Source: Corylus avellana
Lineage: Eukaryota > Streptophyta > Magnoliopsida > Fagales > Betulaceae
Reading direction: 5' to 3'
Assembly (NCBI RefSeq): GCF_901000735.1
Contig: NC_081542.1
Span: 22,769,093 to 22,833,092, forward strand
DNA: 64,000 bases
The translations under genes and the position numbers were made by a program. The notes below the pieces were generated by a model. It was not told the DNA's origin. It did no database searches and worked only from the letters and a program-made list of their open reading frames with translations. Below, piece after piece: positions 48,401-58,927 of this stretch. How positions within the stretch are numbered: position 1 is the first letter of the stretch; the number at the start of each line of letters is the position of its first letter.

Positions 48401-49387
48401 ATAGTGATAATCTGCACTCCATGGATCCATATGGAGATAACACACACACATACACGCTCACGGCCTTTTGTTTCTTTGAAAATTGTGTGATGAAACAAGT
48501 GAAAAGGTTAAAAGGCAATGCATCTCTTCTTTACGAGATTCTTTTCACATTTTGACACTGGCCCATTGGTTTTTTTTGCAGCCCTATGTGGAAGAGTACC
48601 CATCGGAGGAGGAGATTGTTGAAGAAGATATGTAATTATCCAAGCCTAAACAGAAGAATATTAGTACTAGTCTTTGCTATTAAAAAGGAAATGTGATATT
48701 TCCTAATCATAAACAGAAGAATTGTTGCACTAATGCTTTTTTTTGTGTGAATTTTTAATAATACTTAATATTGTGCTTTAAATGTTGCAAATTTAATGGA
48801 ATCGCACGTAAGGAAAATTATTGAAATATAATTAAATGCTTTTAATTAAGCTAATTTAATGACAGTTCACTATTGAAAAACCGGTTCAAATCACATATAA
48901 GGAAAATTATTGAAATATAATTAAATGCCTTTAATTAAACTAATTTAATGACCGGTTCACTCTTAAAAAAAAAGTTCAAAATTTATGCCTTAAAAAATGG
49001 TTTATTCTTTTTTTTTATTATTTAAAAAAAAAATGTTTACAGAACATGTTGCAATATTATGACATTTTTTAGAGTGATTCGGTAACAGTGTGTCAGATGT
49101 TGTACTACAAACAAAATTGAAAGGTAAAAGTTTTAGAACATTCCAATTTCTAATTCGTCTCCACACGTCACAAAACAAAAAGAAAAATGTCTATTTGTAC
49201 AATGTCTTTCTCTACAAATTCTTTTATTCAATTTTTACATGTCTTTCTCTACAAAGTTGGCCAAACTAGATTTCCCTAAATATAACGGAACAGAAGATCT
49301 TACAAGCTGGATTTGCAGGGTAGAACAATTTTTTGATTACCAACAGTCAGGAGAAGGGGAGAAGTTGCCGTTAGCATCTTATCACTT
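45427..49387 (+). repeat. Inverted duplication, arm B
   Basis: The partner of 35045-39374. It begins at the gap edge, so its true inner end is unknown. It lacks the arm A MITE. Confidence 0.9.
45817..48635 (+). pseudogene. Cystatin-fold-like protein, broken copy (arm B)
   Basis: Exons by homology with arm A: 45817-46164, 46248-46375, 46547-46751, 47311-47369 and 48582-48635. Exon 2 is one base shorter than arm A (128 against 129 nt, near 46260). This shifts the frame and brings TAA into frame at the end of the shifted stretch, near 46306. Exon 4 also has TGA at 47316-47318 where arm A has TCA. Exon 1 is open and encodes the same basic N-terminus and Tyr-rich acidic region, so at most a short truncated product is expected. 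The 15-bp EYPSE duplication of arm A is absent. Splice borders are kept. Two independent lesions support a true pseudogene over a sequencing error. Confidence 0.82.
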
Positions 49388-50068
49388 AGAAGGGCAGGCC
49401 TATATGTGGTATCAATTGTTCAAAGACAGTGAAGAGGTGCTTACCTGGGAGGCATTCAAGGCAGCTATGCATACACACTATGGACATACAGCCTTTGATG
49501 ATCACTTTGGAGACCTCACCAAACTACAACAAACTGGCTCGGTAAGGGAGTATCAACTCCAATTCGAGCGGCTCCTCAGTCGAGTAGGGAAGCTGTCCAC
49601 CCAACATCAATTGGGTTGTTTCGTGAGCGGGTTGAAGGGGAACTTTGAGATGAGAGGTTCAAGCAGCCAGATCCACAACGGTGACAAAAGTAATTGGGTT
49701 AGCCCGACTATACGAAGCAAGAAATTGGAGCCTAAAGAAAGCCCCAAATTCAGAAGACAAACGCACGACCCAGTGGGGCTGCAATGGCCCCTCTTCCTTC
49801 TTCGATTCTAACCCGAAGCAAACCACTGCCCACCCGACGACTGTCCCCTGCGGAGATGCAAGACTGAAGAGCTCAAGGATTATGCTTCAATTGTGTCGAA
49901 AAATTTGTCCCAGGTCATAGGTGCAAAAAATAGTTCTTGATTGAAGGGGTCTATGCGGATGAAGAAAATTGGGAGGAGAGAGACTCAATTGATTTTGAAG
50001 GAAGGAGGGCTGACGAACCAATAATCTCCTTGCATGCCATCACCGGAACACCCACACCACAGACGATG
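49239..50068 (+). pseudogene. Gypsy gag fragment (arm B)
   Basis: The frame from 49239 has a retrotransposon gag domain: YNGTEDLTSWICRVEQFF, then LEGQAYMWYQ and FERLLSRVGKLS. A frame shift near 49640 is followed in another frame by LARLYEARNW, a knuckle remnant (LCRKICPRS) and, after a stop, ISLHAITGTPTPQTM, which looks like the start of a protease region. It ends abruptly at about 50068, where RLK copy 3 begins on the other strand. The type looks like a chromovirus gypsy. Confidence 0.75.
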
Positions 50069-52252
50069 TGAGTGAAGGGGGCGATTAGCCAATGTGGATA
50101 TCTTCGAAAAAAGATCCTTATTTGAAAGGTGTGGATATCTTCTGTGATTGGGGCGATTAGCCATTCTTGACCATCCTTCCTGTTCATGAAGGCATGTGTG
50201 ACTACTATCAAAAGAGTTTTCTTCTCAAATAAATAATGCTACCCAATCCATGTTATTATCCATGCTCTAAAGTTGGCGAAGACAGTAGCTTTCGGGCTTT
50301 GCTTCACCTACTATGTCGCCGGCACGCCCGTCAGTTTTATCTATCGATAATTTTATTAGATTGATGTTATAGTGCCAATCAGCTTTTGATTTTTTTTTTT
50401 CTTTTTCTTTTAATAAAAATTGATTTAAGAGCTGATAAACAATGTCACATCAACTCAATTAATTAAAAGTGGAATGAGAGTTGAGTATGTAGCATTATTC
50501 GTTTACATACAAGGGTTGATGGACACTGTGACATCAACCTAGTGAGACAAAAGCGTAATAAAAGTGTAGTATATAGTATCCATTTCCGACTAGAAAGAAA
50601 AAGAGAATTAAAAAGCAACTATACTCACATAGAAGAAAAAATACACGTCAATAAGCTGAACTCAGGTGTGAAGTGAACAAGGTAGACAATTTCAACATAA
50701 TTTAGTTTATTTTGTTGCTTGAGTCTAGAGTAAAAGATTAGGATGACCAAGTTGAGTGGAAAGGGGCAAAGAAGCAACCAGGTCTCCAAAATTTATATAG
50801 TTGCGTATATTAAAAGAAAAGATCAATCTTACCCAATCTAAAAGGCATACATAATTCTCATTTGGTCGATATTTCATGTTGCTCTTCTCAGCGACAATTT
50901 CCAACGCAACAACACCAAAACTGTAAACATCTGCTTTATAGGTTAAATAACCCCACAGTGCATATTTTGGCGCCATGTATCATCTACAAATAAAGATTAT
51001 ATTATCACTTAGATCATTAGTATGATTGCTCAGGGAAAAAGGAAAAAAGATCATATTCAACAAAATCCAACATCAATAGAAACTTAAGGTATCAAATCAC
51101 ATTTCATTTGCATTCAAAATCCAAATATGCAATCAATAAGGCTCCTAGAATTGAGCGGTAAATTTCATTTTGTCAAAAATACAGAAAATTATTGTCAGCA
51201 AGAAAAAAGAACATTTCATGACTCTTGCAACTTGTAAGTTGAGAACTAACGTAGTCAAGTACCAATAGCTACACAATTTGACTAGTCATCGGGCTCAAGT
51301 TCAAGGGGGGCTGGTTCTTATGATTCTGCAAGATGTCAATAATTTCTTTTTCCCTTTGGAAATAGTTGTTTGTTAGATCACTTTAAATGGCATGCATTAA
51401 CATGTTTTTTCGGGTGTAGGATGAGAGAATAATTGAAAACAATTTTATTTCTATCATTTTGTTTTTCAAATTTTAGAAGGAGTTAGCTTTTAGGGCTAGC
51501 ATTTGTGTTAATAGTTGAATGGACAGATTTTTCTTCCTTTTGTTTTTTTGTATCCTGCAATTTTTACTTTACATGGAAATTCAGCTGATTGTTTAGTGCA
51601 TCAATTACTTAAGACATTTGATAACTACACCAGGTTAATGGTACATGTTTGATGAAGCTAAGAATTTCTCTATAAGCATGATGTTGAAAATGTAGACATC
51701 TAACGTATAAAAATCCAACCATATACTTATTCCAAGACGTTTATAGTACTTAATCCTTGGGAGGACAAAAGAAATGGAAGAATATAATGAAAAAAAAGAA
51801 AAAAAAAAAAAAGACTCCATATTGAACGAAAGAGAGAAAAGGGTAGCTCACATTGTTCCAACAACTCGGGTGCTAATGCGGGTATTATCCTCTTCATCAA
51901 ATTTGGCCAAACCGAAGTCAGAAATCTTCGAATTAAGGTTCATATCCAGTAGAACATTGGTAGTTTTGATGTCTCTATGAACAATTCTTAGTGGTGATTC
52001 CTCATGCAAGAAAGTCAGACCTCTAGCCATATATGGCGACACATATTTTTTGCCTCGTAGGCCAGTCCAATTTTAAGCAGTATGCCTCTGGACCTGCATA
52101 TTTTGTAAATAGCAGGATGCTGATTTCATCGACTAAGATCTTGATATACACCATTCGCGGTGCTAAGGTCATATGCTCTATAAAGTCAACATAATTTTTA
52201 TTTTTTTGATAAATAAAAGTCAACACAAAATACTAAATAAAAACATTAAGCT
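50069..52252 (-). pseudogene. RLK kinase fragment, copy 3 (rearranged)
   Basis: The minus strand carries two kinase exons homologous to copies 1 and 2: 52093-51852 (with [19 protein letters not shown] and [13 protein letters not shown]) and 50983-50833 (with [20 protein letters not shown]). Exon one has a 4-base insertion near 52030 that breaks frame. Exon two has GGA changed to TGA just after its acceptor. The final kinase exon is missing: near 50605 the intron jumps directly to sequence equal to 12525 in copy 1, so about 740 bp was deleted. The 3' flank to 50070 matches 12776-13060. The HRD is intact and there is no hAT insert, so this copy split from copy 1 before those changes. The 52252 edge joins retrotransposon sequence. 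Confidence 0.87.
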
Positions 52253-52669
52253 TCCCAGGCAGATTCTTCACAGTCACGTTGTAGCACTGACGGGCTTCCC
52301 ACTGGTCTCCTTAACCTCCCCGACCCCGTGGTCGGTTGGAAACTTTATCTTCAAGTGTGAGGTTGATGTTATTGCCCGGAGTGCGTTGAGTGCTGCTCTA
52401 CCGATGATGGCGTTGTACGCTGAAGGCCGGCCAATCAACAGAAACCTCACCATTACTGTAGCTTGCTTAGTGACTACGCTGGCTGTCACCGAGAGATCAA
52501 TGGTGCCAATTGGTTGAACCTGCTCACCCGTGAATCCCATCAGTGGGAACTTCAATACTCCAACCTTCTATCGGCCAATGTTGAGCTGCTTGAATGCTGG
52601 CCAGTACAGAATGTCAGCTGAGCTCCCATTAAACACCAAAATTCGGCGCATGCTGTGATTGGCCATGGT

Positions 52670-53111
52670 TAGGCGTAGTTATCGGTCTAAACGGTTCGGT
52701 TTCGGCTAAACCCGGTTACCGAACCGAAATTATCGGTTAATCGGTTTTTTAATCGATTACCCATCGATAAGCTTTTATTCCAAAATTATTGTTTAAATCG
52801 GTTAAAACGGTTTGGTTAAATCGGTTCCTTATGGGTTAAATCGCTTAGAGAGGTAATGAGGTATATAAATCATACCCAAAACTACGTCGTTTTGTGTTTC
52901 AATAAATTGTATATTATTAGGAAAAATTAAGAATTACATTTATACCCCCTTATCGGTTTCTTATCTGTTATATCGGTTTTCGAGAACAAAATATTAATCG
53001 ACCGATAAGCTAATAAGTATAAAATTTTTAACCGATAACTATCAGTTGCGGTTAATATCGGTTTAGTTAAATTCGGCAGGCGGTCGGTAATCGGTAATCT
53101 GCCCACCCCTA
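52670..53111. mobile_element. hAT-like MITE inside the gypsy protease region
   Basis: A 442-bp insert rich in ATCGGTT and AACCGAT motifs. Minus-strand start TAGGGGTGGGCAG, end CTACGCCTA. TAGGGGTG ends are common in plant hAT MITEs. The protease reading resumes on either side. An exact 8-bp duplication was not visible, so the class is tentative. Confidence 0.55.
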
Positions 53112-54627
53112 ACCCGCGGTTAACGTGACCACCAGTGCATCCGTATGAGGGGAAGATATCCCTTCATAATATTCATCTGAGAATCCAATCATCAAGGTTT
53201 CTTTCTTCTGAAGCTTCAATGGTCTTTCAACTGCACATACCTCCCGAATCTTCGTTTGCCGTGCATGAGTCTCCCTTGCGGAGTTATACTCTCCTCCTCT
53301 GGCGAATCCTCTAGCGATTGTCCGAATCTCAGCTATTACATCCTGGTTCCTCAATTCTCCGTGTTGAGAGGTGTGAAGTCATGGTCATGGTACTTCTTTC
53401 TTGATGGCTTATGTTCCTCCACTACCTTCTTAGACTCCTTCTTCTTACTTTATCCCTTTTGTTCCGGCTGCCTGGTGCTCTTTATCGCCTCCAGGGTATC
53501 AGCCTCATTAATGAACTCCTCCACCTTGCTCATTAATTCTTGAAGATTACTCGGCAATCTCCGCGCCAGCTTCCTCATCACCGACTCTTTAGTTGAAAGC
53601 CCATGATAGGTTGCCGAATATATCAGGACATCTGTAGGATCATCTATCCCCGTCTTCTCCAGGTTGAACCGGGTGATGAACTGCTTCAAGGTCTCACCAT
53701 TGCGCTGCTTCATAGTCAGCAAATAGGATGGTGGCTTTTTCCGGGTCCTTGTTGTCATGAACTAAGTCAAGAATACCTGGCCTAGGTCTTCGAACTTGTC
53801 AAATGAGTTCGGGAGCAATTTTCTAAACCAATTTCGGGCACTCCTTGACAGGGTAAGGGGAAAAGCCCGGCAAGCTACCTCGTCAGGAATTCCAAGGAGT
53901 CGCACATGTGATCAGAAGTCCTCCAAATGCTCAACCAGATCTCCCACGCCAGCATAACTCGTCATCTGCAGGGCTTTGAACTTCTCAAGCAAACTGATAA
54001 GCTTCCACCCATTGGGAGAAAGGTGAGTCGGTTCCCTGCAGCAGCTTATCCACGAAGGTATCCTTCATCTTACCTTTCCTCTCAATCTCCATATCTATGA
54101 GCTTTTTGTCAAATTCCGCCATCCTCCGGTTGATCTCTTCGTCATTCCCGCCTTTGTCTCGGTTGCCACCGTTTTGGTCATCCTTCACCCGATTGTCCTT
54201 CTCCCGGTTGTCACGTAGCCAGAAGTTGTCTTCGTGATGTCCTCCTCCCGGTTAGCTGTGACCACCAACCCTGCTATTGTGTTCTTCTTCTTCCCGCCAA
54301 TCGCAGTTTTCTTTGTGGTGAGAGTGCTCGGGTATACGTAGCAGAAGCTCTGCGTTCTACCACTTTAAATCTTCGATCTGTGCCACCATCGCCGAGAAAC
54401 TCTCCCAGCTCCGGTTGCAGGGGAGGCAGATCATTTTGTATCGGCAGAGGCTGAATGACTGGATTAACCGGATAGACACGGATTGTTGAATCTGATTGAT
54501 CCTGAGTCGCCGCATCAACGCGGCTGGCTGGATACGGCAGTGACTTCCTCTGCTGGAGAGCTACGCTCCCTGATCGCGTGGTGGCCACCATGGTGAATAA
54601 ATTTTTTTGTGAGAAACGAAGTAATTG

Positions 54628-54648
54628 TTCCCACAGACGACGCCAAAC
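54628..54648 (-). other. Primer-binding site of the Tat-like element
   Basis: Minus strand TTTGGCGTCGTCTGTGGGAA directly after the LTR end CTAACA, close to the TTGGCGCCGTCTGTGGGAA site common in Tat-type gypsy elements. Confidence 0.75.
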
Positions 54649-55206
54649 TGTTAGAACAGTTTTCTTCACGGTGGACTGCGAATTCTTCGGGCCTTCTAGA
54701 TCTTCAATATGTCATTGTCGTATGCTTTGAACAGCTACAAAATAAATAAAGCGTCAAAAGATCTGCCGGTGTCTGTGCCGAGAAACTCCGATGCCAAAGT
54801 CAGTTTTCGGATTTGAAAGATTATGCTTCAGCGCACAACAATTCAATATGCTCAAAAGGTATTGATTGAGCTCTAATATGTGATCTCTAGTATGAGAGAA
54901 TTGAGAATGTGTTTTTGTACGTTGTGTATGGGGCTATTTATAGGTTGAAGAGTTGAGGTTGATTTGAACTTAGTCTTCCTTGTTTGAGTTGATTTGGGAT
55001 TCCTAGGAGCTTGAGTTAGAATTGAGCTTCTATTTCACTGTAGACTTGGAATAGGACTCCTATATTCCAATAGAGTCCCAATTGGAATATATCTTCTTTT
55101 ATTTAATTAAATAGCCCTTGCTCATTTAATTAATATTTGCATGGGCCTATCATTGGCCATTAGACCCAAAATTTGGTGGGCTTGTAAGGTGAATTTATTC
55201 TCAACA
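54649..55206 (-). mobile_element. Tat-like gypsy 5' LTR
   Basis: Minus strand TGTTGAGAATAAATTC (55206) to CTGTTCTAACA (54649), 558 bp. A TATA-like CCTATAAATAGCCCC lies at about 54930-54945, the likely transcription start region. Confidence 0.8.
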
Positions 55207-56452
55207 TATACTAAGAAAAAAAAAATAGGATAAAAAAAAGTCGATCTATCAAGAGAGTTTGATGTTTTCCTTAACGGAAAAGAAATCATAGGATTATAGC
55301 ATGATGAGAATTATTAGGAAGAACAAAATAGCCTTGTGCTAGGAAACATGACCACCCATTTTTTATGCTTGATAGATGTTTCAATTATTATCCAATTCAC
55401 GCACGCGTGAAGAAACAAAAGAATTTGGTTGAAAGTTTTGTTAGAGTTAACTATGTGTTTGACAATTTTTTATTTTTTATTTTTTATTTATTTATTTATT
55501 TTTAGAGTAGAAAGAAGAAACAAATGGGTTGATGTGAGGAATTTAAAAAAAAAAAAAAAAAAAGCGAAGAAAGTTGTTTGTTAGTGTGAAAAAATGAGTT
55601 TGATCTTTTTGGATAAAAATGATAAATGAATAGATTACCAAACACTCCCTTAACATCTTTACGAATTGACATAAAAGTTTATAATTAAAAAAAGTGTAAT
55701 TAGAAACTACATAATTAGTAAATATGTCTACAAGTATCCATCGATTTGAGCTGTGTTTGACAATGGCCATGGACAATTACTATTCATCAAAAAAATAAAA
55801 AAAATTAAACTTCCAACATTCTTACCTTTTACATCCCATCAGTCACTATTTTCGGAAACAATTTATCAAATACTTTTCTACAAAAAAAAAAAAAATGTTT
55901 GCGGTACCGGAAAATGGATGGGTTATTAAGAAACTACCCCTTGATATTTGGCTCAATTTGAAAGTAACTCTTCAAATTTGGAAAAAAGTGAACTTTTCAC
56001 TTTAAATTTGGTTTTTGTCTCACCATGTTTTTAAAATTTCAGATTATATAGTCATATGATCTCATTATATATGTATTATTTGTTATTATATAATCATATG
56101 ATTTAATGATCAATTCATCTTGTGATATAATCATATCAATTATAGTGATAATATATAAATTACTAAAATTAGAATGATAATGCATTCATACTTCAATTGT
56201 GCTTATAAGTAACACATTGTTTAATCCAATGCCAATTACTTAATTTGATATTATACGAATCACGTTATCATTATACATTAATAATAATATAATATGATTA
56301 ACTTGAATAAAGTATTTGAATTGTCATTGAACATTATCATTGTTATTTAATTATCTAAAACAAAAATGTGATTTAATTATTAATGATGAATGGATTATAT
56401 TAGATATATAAATATTATTATAATTATAATTATAAAAATATATTATATAAAA

Positions 56453-56624
56453 AATGCGGTTAGCGCTTAGCGGTTACGGTTAGTAAACCCAATAACCGCT
56501 AACCGCTAATCGCCAGGCAGTTATAGCGGTTAAGTAGTTATAGCGGTTAAGTGGCTAAACGGTTAGTGGTTATAGCGGTTAAAGGTTAGCAGACGGTTAT
56601 TAACCGCCCGCCTTGACACCCCTA
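56453..56624. mobile_element. hAT-like MITE fragment rich in GCGGTTA
   Basis: Many GCGGTTA and TAACCGC motifs in both orientations. The right end reads TAGGGGTGTCAAGG on the minus strand, a known plant hAT MITE terminus. The left end is not clear. A related piece lies at about 58096-58170. Confidence 0.5.
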
Positions 56625-57072
56625 CCCATCGATCACTATTTTCCTAAACAATTTATCAAATGCTTTTCTACAAAAAAATAAAATAAAATAAAATTGTGTA
56701 CAATACTGAAAAATGTCTGGGTTATTAACAAACAACCCCTTGATATTTGGCTCAATTTGAAAGTAACTGTTCAAATTTGGAAAAAAGTGAACTTTTCACT
56801 TTAAATTCGGTTTTTGTCTCACCATGTTTATAAAATGTCAGATTAGTTTTAAATTTTCCTCCTTACTTTTAGGAAATTAGCCAATTACTTGGGAATATTT
56901 AGGAGATAATTTTAAAATGTTTTTTTAAAAATCATTTCCAATTAGGTTGAGGGTAGTGGCCCAGTGGGCCTGGCCCTGGTGGCAGCTAAAATTGGGTTTA
57001 CAAAAAGTGTACCAAAGAAGAAGAAAAAAAGAAAAGAAAGTTTGATAAAATGGACATTATTTTAAAGTTTAT

Positions 57073-57438
57073 AGGGTAAAGTCTATTTAACCCCCTCAAA
57101 CTACCACTTCAATGACAATTTACCTCTCAAATTATTAATTGCAACAATTTACCCAACAAACTACCAAAAAAATGACAATGTACCCCCAATTTTAATAAAA
57201 TGACAAAATTACCCTTACTCAAATAAAAACAAAAATACTAAAATTTATTTATTTTTAAAAAAATTTTAAGGGTACTTTTGTCTTATTAAAAATTTTATTG
57301 GGGTAATTTTGTTATTTTGTTAGCATTGGTACATTGTCATTGTTTTGGTAGTTTGGGGGGTAAATTATCGCAATTGATAGTTTGGGAGGTAGATTGTCAT
57401 TTGGGTGGTAGTTTGAGGGGGTTAAGTGAACTTTACCC
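57073..57438. mobile_element. MITE with GGGTAAAGTC termini (second copy)
   Basis: Starts GGGTAAAGTCTATTTAACCC and ends AAGTGAACTTTACCC. It sits at the same AAAGTTTA target context as the copy in arm A (38754-39116). Confidence 0.75.
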
Positions 57439-57449
57439 TTTTTTTTTTT

Positions 57450-58056
57450 CTTTTTTCCTTCTAATTAATAAAGCAACATTTGATATAAACGGCTGAAAAA
57501 AATAGTCGTACAGTCTCTCTTTCCCATGCTAGGAAAGAGTACGTACCTTTGTTGTTGTTTTTTTTTTCTTTTTCCCATTGTTGAATTATGAATAAAAGAA
57601 TATGTAGTAACATGACGCGATATAAATTCACCTCTTGATCATTAAATTCATTACACTATGAGAGCTAAACACAATAGTCCATCATATATCTTATGGATAT
57701 ACCCTTTATTTGTCTTTGCTCATCGTGTTCGAGAAAAGTTGTGCTTTTTGACTGCATTTACTTATAAAAATTTGATGTCTTTCATTTCCTTTTTCTATTG
57801 ACCACTAATGGTCTTGTTTGGTTTTCTCAACTGACTAGTGATGGTTGTGCGGTAAACCCTTTCGGGTTTTGTTCCTTTTTGAAACTTTGCCTTTTAATAT
57901 GGCCTCTTTTGGCGGTTTCAGTTTGTTTGATGGGACGAGTCATTTATTTGACCATTCCCAACGGCCTCTTAGGAAGACGCTATCGCTTTTTTTTTTTTTT
58001 CTTATAATTCCCTTTTCCTTTTCCTTTTTCCAACACCCAGTGGCGGAGCCACGTTG
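57450..58056 (+). repeat. Copy of the RLK copy 2 3' flank
   Basis: Nearly the same as 30685-31269 in the same orientation: CCTTCTAATTAATAAAGCAA at the start and GAGCCACGTTG at the end. The RLK itself is not included. A GGGTAAAGTC MITE abuts it on the left. Confidence 0.85.
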
Positions 58057-58339
58057 TGGCTTGTGGGGGCTGTGGCCATATATATATATATATAAAGGCG
58101 GTTAGTGGTTTTTCTTAAATGCCTTCAAAAGTGGGTAGCGGTTATTAACCGCCGACCTTTACACCCTTAGGTAAGTGGACAAAAACATGTAAGTTTCATA
58201 TTAGTTCTCTCACAATATTGGTACCAACTTGAACAGCAAAATTGTTGAGATTCTATTTAACGTGAATTGCCTTGCGGATATGTGTTTTAGTTGAGGTTTT
58301 TAATAATTAATTTTATACTATGCAAAAAAAAAAAAAAAA
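58057..58339. other. Non-coding sequence with a GCGGTTA MITE trace
   Basis: A short (TA)n run at about 58078-58093 is followed by GGCGGTTAGTGG and GCGGTTATTAACCGCC motifs to about 58170. Nothing else was seen. Confidence 0.5.
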
Positions 58340-58927
58340 AAAAAAAAGTTGATCTATTAAGAGAGTTTGATGTTTTCCTTAACGGAAAAGAAATCATAGG
58401 ATCATAGCATGGTGAGAATTATAAGGAAGAACAAAATAACCTTGTACAAGGAAACATGACCACCCATTTTTTATGCTTGACAGATGTTTTAATTATTATC
58501 CAATTCATGCACGCATGAAGAAACTAGAGAATTTGGTTAAGAGTTTTGTTAGAGTTAATTATGTGTTTGGCAATTTTTTTTTTAAATTTTTTTAAAGAGT
58601 AGAAAGAAGAAATAAATGGGTTGATATAAGGTAAAGATGAAAGAAGTTTTAATTTTTTTTTTTTTTTTTAATAAAAAGTGAAGAAAGTTGTTTGTTAGTG
58701 TGAATATGAGTTTGATCTTCTTGGATAAAAATGAGAAATGAATAGATTACTAAATACCCCCTTAACATCTTTAAGAATTGACATAAACGTTTATAATTAA
58801 TAAAAAGAGTAAATAGAAACTAGATAATTAGTAAATATATCCACTAATATCCATCGATTTGTGCTATGTTTGACAACTGCCATGGACAATTACTATTCAT
58901 AAAAATTAAAAATTTCTAACATTCTTA
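58340..58927 (+). repeat. Direct repeat of 55230-55820
   Basis: About 590 bp repeats 3.1 kb apart in the same orientation, sharing GTTTGATGTTTTCCTTAACG and GGAAACATGACCACCCATTT. The right end at ATTCTTAC is cut by the LINE T-run at 58928. Confidence 0.8.

Larger units (their letters stand above)
52253..55206 (-). mobile_element. Tat-like gypsy element, 5' LTR through protease (defective)
   Basis: Minus-strand order: LTR 55206-54649, primer site, gag from ATG 54591 (MATTRSGSV) through broken frames at 54274-54591, 53985-54188 and 53450-53758 (with LKQFITRFNLEK, a retrotransposon gag domain), then protease-like sequence at 53354-53112 and 52669-52274 (GRPSAYNAIIGRAALNALRA), split by a MITE. 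The protease active site reads VFNGSSADIL, where Asp-Asn/Thr-Gly is expected, so the catalytic Asp is lost. Reverse transcriptase and the 3' LTR are absent; the element ends at the RLK copy 3 junction (52252). Confidence 0.8.
55207..57449. other. Non-coding mosaic of short duplications and MITEs
   Basis: 55230-55820 repeats at 58340-58927. A 210-bp stretch (about 55836-56046) repeats at about 56626-56840 on either side of an AT-rich insert. 56840-57060 matches the spacer next to arm A and arm B (about 39140-39370 and 45440-45660). No coding frame was found. Confidence 0.65.
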
